A stretch of DNA of 16,824 nucleotides from Pseudomonadota bacterium. GTDB taxonomy: Bacteria; Pseudomonadota; Gammaproteobacteria; Xanthomonadales; Xanthomonadaceae. The notes under the pieces were generated by a model. It saw only the letters and a program-made list of their open reading frames with translations. It searched no databases and had not been told where the DNA came from. The stretch covers positions 1 to 16,824 of the forward strand of contig JAEZCF010000012.1 in NCBI GenBank assembly GCA_023430045.1, read 5' to 3'. The position numbers and the translations under genes are program-made. Position 1 is the stretch's first letter. The number at the start of each line of letters is the position of its first letter. This document shows, piece by piece, positions 13,986-16,824 of this stretch.

Positions 13986-14612
13986 GGCCGGCGGATCAGC
14001 CGGATGGGCATGCTGCTGGCATGGTTGCTGCTGGTACCGGTGCTGGCGTGTGCCAAAGGTCAAGCAACCACGGTGGTGGTGCTCGGCGACAGCCTCAGTG
14101 CCGCCCACAATATCCCGGCAGGCAGCGGCTGGGTGGACCTGCTGGGCCAGCGGCTCAGCACGCGTTCGGCATCGCCGGCACGGGTGGTCAACGCCAGCAT
14201 GAGCGGAGAGACCACCGCCGGCGCGCTGACCCGGCTGCCGGGCCTGCTGGCGCGGGAGAAGCCGGGCGTGGTGGTGATCGCACTGGGCGGCAACGATGCG
14301 CTGCGCGGGCTGACGCCGGCGCAGATCCGCGGCAATCTGGAGAAGATGATCCTGGCCAGCCGCAGCAGTGGCGCGAAGGTGCTGATGCTGGGCATCGATG
14401 TTCCGCCGAACTATGGGCCGGCATACCGGCAGCGCCTGGCGTCGGTGTACCGGGACCTCGCGGACGCTTACAGGATCCCGTTGCTGCCCTTCCTGCTGGA
14501 GGGCGTGGCGCTGCAGCCGGGCATGATGCAGGACGACGGCCTGCACCCGACTGCAAAGGCCCAGCCGAAGGTGCTGGAGAACGTCTGGCCGCTGCTGCAG
14601 CCATTGTTGTGA
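13968..14612 (+). CDS. tesA: GDSL-type esterase TesA (thioesterase I / lysophospholipase L1)
   Basis: An exported SGNH hydrolase of 214 residues related to E. coli TesA, which cleaves acyl-CoA, lysophospholipids and some esters in the periplasm. The four SGNH blocks are all present: GDSLS with nucleophile Ser42 (40-44), Gly80 in NASMSGETT, Asn109 in LGGNDALRG, and the Asp190/His193 pair in QDDGLHP. The mature part follows E. coli TesA closely (for example MQDDGLHP, LPFLLE). Residues 1-30 form a signal peptide: an Arg-rich start, the hydrophobic MLLAWLLLVPVLACA, and either an ordinary cleavage site or a lipobox-like VLAC with Cys28. GAGGAG at 13956-13961 places the ATG at 13968 with ideal spacing. 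It is divergent from ybbA, with the 5' ends abutting or overlapping. Confidence 0.93.
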   Translation: MRVTGQGRRISRMGMLLAWLLLVPVLACAKGQATTVVVLGDSLSAAHNIPAGSGWVDLLGQRLSTRSASPARVVNASMSGETTAGALTRLPGLLAREKPGVVVIALGGNDALRGLTPAQIRGNLEKMILASRSSGAKVLMLGIDVPPNYGPAYRQRLASVYRDLADAYRIPLLPFLLEGVALQPGMMQDDGLHPTAKAQPKVLENVWPLLQPLL

Positions 14613-14641
14613 ACCGCTAAGGGAACCATCGGCGGCTTCAC
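14609..14641 (+). other. Inverted repeat at the end of tesA
   Basis: GTGAACCGC (14609-14617, overlapping the tesA stop) can pair with GCGGCTTCAC (14632-14641) with one bulged base and a 14-nt loop. There is no T-tract. It may attenuate read-through from tesA into the response regulator gene, which starts 85 nt after the tesA stop. Confidence 0.35.
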
Positions 14642-14697
14642 ATCGCGTGCACCGTCGATACGGCATGTTTCACAAAGCTGAAGTTAGAGGGAAGGTC

Positions 14698-15411
14698 ATG
14701 CGTCAGACGAAGGAAACCTCCGGCCTGGTTCTGGTCGTGGAGGACAACCGCAATATCTCCGAGATGATCGGTGAGTACCTGGAAGGACGTGGGTTCGAGG
14801 TGGACTACGCGCAGGATGGCCTGGACGGCTACCGTCTGGCCGCCGAGAACAGCTATGACGTGGTGGTGCTGGATCTGATGCTGCCGCGTCTGGACGGCAT
14901 CGAGGTCTGCCGCCGACTGCGCAACGATGCCCGCAAGTCCACTCCCGTGTTGATGCTCACCGCGCGCGATACGCTTGACGACAAGCTGACCGGCCTGGGC
15001 TTCGGCGCCGACGACTATCTCACCAAGCCGTTCGCCATCCAGGAACTGGAAGCGCGCCTGCGTGCCCTGATCCGCCGCGAGCGTCGCCAGGTGGGTTCGG
15101 AAGTGCTGAAGGTCGCCGACCTGGTGCTGGATCCGGTGAGCATGCGTGCCACGCGCGCCGGCACCGAACTGCAGCTGTCGCCGATTGGCCTGCGCCTGCT
15201 GACCATCCTGATGCGCGAATCGCCGCGGGTGGTGACGCGCCAGGAAATCGAGCGCGAGATCTGGGGCAACGGCCTGCCGGATTCGGACACCCTGCGCAGC
15301 CACCTGTACAACCTGCGCAAGATCATCGACAAGCCGTTCGACCGCCCGCTGCTGCACACCGTGCAGAGTGCCGGTTACCGCATCGCCGATATCGCCCAGC
15401 CGATGGGCTGA
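14698..15411 (+). CDS. OmpR-family two-component response regulator
   Basis: DNA-binding response regulator of 237 residues. The receiver domain (about 9-127) has the acidic pair Glu15-Asp16, phosphorylated Asp59 in VVVLDLMLPRLDG, Thr88 in LMLTAR and Lys110 in YLTKPF. The C-terminal domain (about 134-232) is an OmpR-type winged helix, recognisable by LSPIGLRLLTILMRESPRVV and SDTLRSHLYNLRKIIDKPF, and ends with the usual VQSAGYRI. The ATG at 14698 follows a strong GAGGGAAGG; the open frame runs 17 codons further upstream without support. It pairs with the sensor kinase 104 nt downstream. It resembles the ColR/VgrR group in general look, but I cannot assign it to a named system or target gene set. 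Confidence 0.93.
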   Translation: MRQTKETSGLVLVVEDNRNISEMIGEYLEGRGFEVDYAQDGLDGYRLAAENSYDVVVLDLMLPRLDGIEVCRRLRNDARKSTPVLMLTARDTLDDKLTGLGFGADDYLTKPFAIQELEARLRALIRRERRQVGSEVLKVADLVLDPVSMRATRAGTELQLSPIGLRLLTILMRESPRVVTRQEIEREIWGNGLPDSDTLRSHLYNLRKIIDKPFDRPLLHTVQSAGYRIADIAQPMG

Positions 15412-15425
15412 TACCGCGCCCGGTC

Positions 15426-15457
15426 CCCGTGCAGGCCTGACATCGGACCTGCACGGG
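15426..15457 (+). terminator. Hairpin between response regulator and kinase genes
   Basis: CCCGTGCAGG (15426-15435) and CCTGCACGGG (15448-15457) form a perfect 10-bp stem with a 12-nt loop, 14 nt after the response regulator stop. The following bases are CGGCTGACG, with no T-tract, so complete intrinsic termination is unlikely. It could act as a partial terminator or mRNA stabiliser that sets unequal amounts of regulator and kinase. Confidence 0.55.
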
Positions 15458-15477
15458 CGGCTGACGCATCGGCTGCC

Positions 15478-15483
15478 TATACT
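15478..15483 (+). promoter_or_regulatory. Putative -10 box of the sensor kinase gene
   Basis: TATACT differs from the TATAAT consensus at one position and lies 26 nt before GTG 15504 and 38 nt before ATG 15516. No good -35 box is seen. With the hairpin just upstream, it suggests the kinase gene may have its own transcript with a very short leader. Confidence 0.4.
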
Positions 15484-15515
15484 CGGCGCGGCCATTTTTC
15501 GTAGTGATCCGCCTG

Positions 15516-16787
15516 ATGCCGCACGGCCTGCCGCGCAAGATCCGAATCGCCTTCCTCCTGCAGGCCTTGCTTGCCAGTCTCGGCATCCTGCTGGGAGCCT
15601 GGCTGGTATCGCTGGTGATCAAGCACAGCCTGGTGGGTGCGGCACTGCGCGAGGAAGCGGCCTACTACTGGACGCTGCATGACGCCTCACCCATGCAGCC
15701 GCCGCCGAACACCCGCAACATCCGTGGCTACCTGGTGGAAACGGGGCGCTCCAGCCTGAATCTGCCCGCCAGCCTGCGAAACCTGACTCCGGGGTTCCAC
15801 GAACTGCGCAGAGAAGACCAACTGGTCTGGGTGGATGCGCGGCCGGAGGGGCGCCTGTACCTGGTATTCCTGCGCTCGCGCGCGGAGATGCTGGCGTTCT
15901 GGTTCGGCCTCGTGCCGGTGCTGTTGACTTTGCTGGCCGTGTACGGCGCCACCTGGGTGACCTATCGCGCCTCCAACCGGCTGGTATCGCCGGTGAACTG
16001 GCTGGCGCGCCGCGTATCGCGCTGGGATCCGGTGCATCCGCAGGCGGGTGACCTGGAGCCGGACAAGCTGCCGGCGGACATGCAGGGCGAAACGCGGCAG
16101 CTGGCCGCCGCGCTGCATTCGCTGGCCAGCCGGGTTACCGAGAACGTGGCCCGCGAACGCAACTTCACCCGTGACGCCAGCCATGAGCTGCGCACGCCGT
16201 TGACGGTGATCCGCGTGGCCAGCGACATGGCGATGGCCGATGAAAACACCACGCCGCGCCAGCTGCGCAGCCTGCAACGCATCCAGCGCGCGGGGCGGGA
16301 CATGGAAGCGGTGATCGACGCGTTCCTGATCCTGGCACGCGAAGCGGACGTCGAGCCGCAGCTGGAACTGTTCGATGTCGCCGAAATCGTCCGCTATGAG
16401 GTGGATACGGCCGCCGAACTGTTGTCCGACCGGCCGGTGCACGTGGAACTGCATGCCGGCGAACCCGTGCCCTTGCATGGCCCGCCGCGGGTGCTGCAGG
16501 TGGTGATCAGCAACCTGGTGCGCAACGCCTGCAACTACACCGACGAGGGCCGGGTGGACGTTTTCGTGGAGCAGGACCGCGTGCGTGTACGCGATACCGG
16601 CATCGGCATGTCGTCCGATGCGCTGGACCGGGCCTTCGAGCCGTTCTACCGCGCCGAGCCGGAGCGTCCACAGGGCACCGGGCTGGGGCTGTCGATCGTG
16701 CGTCGCCTGTGCAAGCGTTTTGGCTGGAAGGTGACGCTGTCCAGCCGGCCGGGACAGGGCACCGAAGCGACCGTCATATTCCGCTGA
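15516..16787 (+). CDS. Two-component sensor histidine kinase
   Basis: Inner-membrane sensor kinase of 423 residues, the likely partner of the upstream regulator. One membrane helix (about 11-37), a periplasmic sensor of about 85 residues (38-122) and a second helix (about 124-150) precede a HAMP-like linker. The dimerisation domain has ASHELRTPLT (221-230, phosphorylated His223). The ATPase domain has N box NLVRNACNYT (333-342), G1 DTGIGM (360-365), F box FEPFYRA (374-380) and G2 GTGLGLSIV (387-395). The periplasmic part has the pattern PPNTRNIRGYLV (63-74) and acidic clusters REEAAYYW and HELRRED; the ligand is unknown. ATG 15516 is preferred, but GTG 15504 four codons earlier is possible; neither has a Shine-Dalgarno. 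An SMAG-like hairpin follows the stop. Confidence 0.92.
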   Translation: MPHGLPRKIRIAFLLQALLASLGILLGAWLVSLVIKHSLVGAALREEAAYYWTLHDASPMQPPPNTRNIRGYLVETGRSSLNLPASLRNLTPGFHELRREDQLVWVDARPEGRLYLVFLRSRAEMLAFWFGLVPVLLTLLAVYGATWVTYRASNRLVSPVNWLARRVSRWDPVHPQAGDLEPDKLPADMQGETRQLAAALHSLASRVTENVARERNFTRDASHELRTPLTVIRVASDMAMADENTTPRQLRSLQRIQRAGRDMEAVIDAFLILAREADVEPQLELFDVAEIVRYEVDTAAELLSDRPVHVELHAGEPVPLHGPPRVLQVVISNLVRNACNYTDEGRVDVFVEQDRVRVRDTGIGMSSDALDRAFEPFYRAEPERPQGTGLGLSIVRRLCKRFGWKVTLSSRPGQGTEATVIFR

Positions 16788-16789
16788 GG

Positions 16790-16819
16790 GTAGTGGCGGG
16801 GGCTGCCCGGCCCCCCACA
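16790..16819 (+). repeat. GTAG-headed hairpin after the kinase gene
   Basis: GTAGTGGCGGGGGC, a short TGCCC loop and GGCCCCCCAC form a GC-rich stem starting 3 nt after the kinase stop. The GTAG head makes it a likely SMAG-family unit, with an imperfect stem. It runs to the window edge, so a paired copy could lie beyond. Confidence 0.5.
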
Positions 16820-16824
16820 CACCC

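Noticed and set aside
14638..15495. 285-codon open frame on the minus strand
   Set aside because: It is antisense to the response regulator, which has complete receiver and winged-helix motifs.
14698..16787. Naming the two-component pair as VgrRS/ColRS
   Set aside because: The resemblance is general to OmpR-type pairs; the sensor domain cannot be matched to VgrS by eye and orthology cannot be tested here.

Overview
This is GC-rich gammaproteobacterial chromosome, most likely Stenotrophomonas (S. maltophilia complex) or a close Xanthomonadaceae relative. Three things point there: strong GC bias in the codons; the gene neighbourhood (metK, dusB, nupC-rbsK, hemP with heme-linked genes, tesA divergent from ybbA-ybbP); and intergenic hairpins starting with GTAG, which match the SMAG (Stenotrophomonas maltophilia GTAG) repeats. 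I see no rRNA, tRNA, phage, insertion sequence or CRISPR array. It reads as core genome with one decayed locus.

Layout. 23-1234 (-) metK. 1235-1500 leader of metK plus an inverted SMAG pair. 1501-2559 (+) YdjM-type membrane metal-dependent hydrolase, convergent with dusB at 2668-3651 (-). 3879-3903 intrinsic terminator (-) closing a two-gene operon read from right to left: nupC-type nucleoside transporter (4961-6259) then ribokinase (3962-4918). 6504-7484 (+) aldo/keto reductase. 7563-7680 unusually AT-rich control region with tandem repeats and a Fur-box-like site. 7681-7875 hemP. 8043-8546 TonB-dependent heme-type receptor reduced to its two ends by an in-frame internal deletion. 8551-9165 unidentified cysteine-rich protein. 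9236-10171 secreted DUF6607-like protein. 10251-10589 (-) DUF486 small membrane protein. 10726-13248 and 13245-13985 (-) ybbP-ybbA ABC exporter-like pair, divergent from and probably touching tesA (13968-14612, +). 14698-15411 OmpR-type response regulator and 15516-16787 sensor kinase (+), separated by a hairpin and a possible promoter. The window ends in another GTAG-type hairpin.

How the parts work together. nupC-rbsK looks like a ribonucleoside uptake and ribose-phosphorylation unit; the nucleoside-cleaving enzyme is not in the window. The hemP cluster has the order of a Fur-controlled heme uptake operon, but its receptor lacks almost the whole beta-barrel, so this strain should not take up heme through this locus although the flanking genes remain open. 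tesA/ybbA/ybbP repeats the E. coli arrangement of an envelope lysophospholipase/thioesterase next to a MacB/LolCDE-like ABC system. The two-component pair probably senses an envelope signal.

The items most worth a second look are the deleted receptor with its intact companion genes, the AT-rich hemP control region, and the tesA/ybbA start region, where one short palindrome supplies a Shine-Dalgarno on both strands and ybbA has no obvious standard start codon. I found no convincing entirely new system; the two little-known proteins at 8551-10171 are the best candidates for undescribed function.
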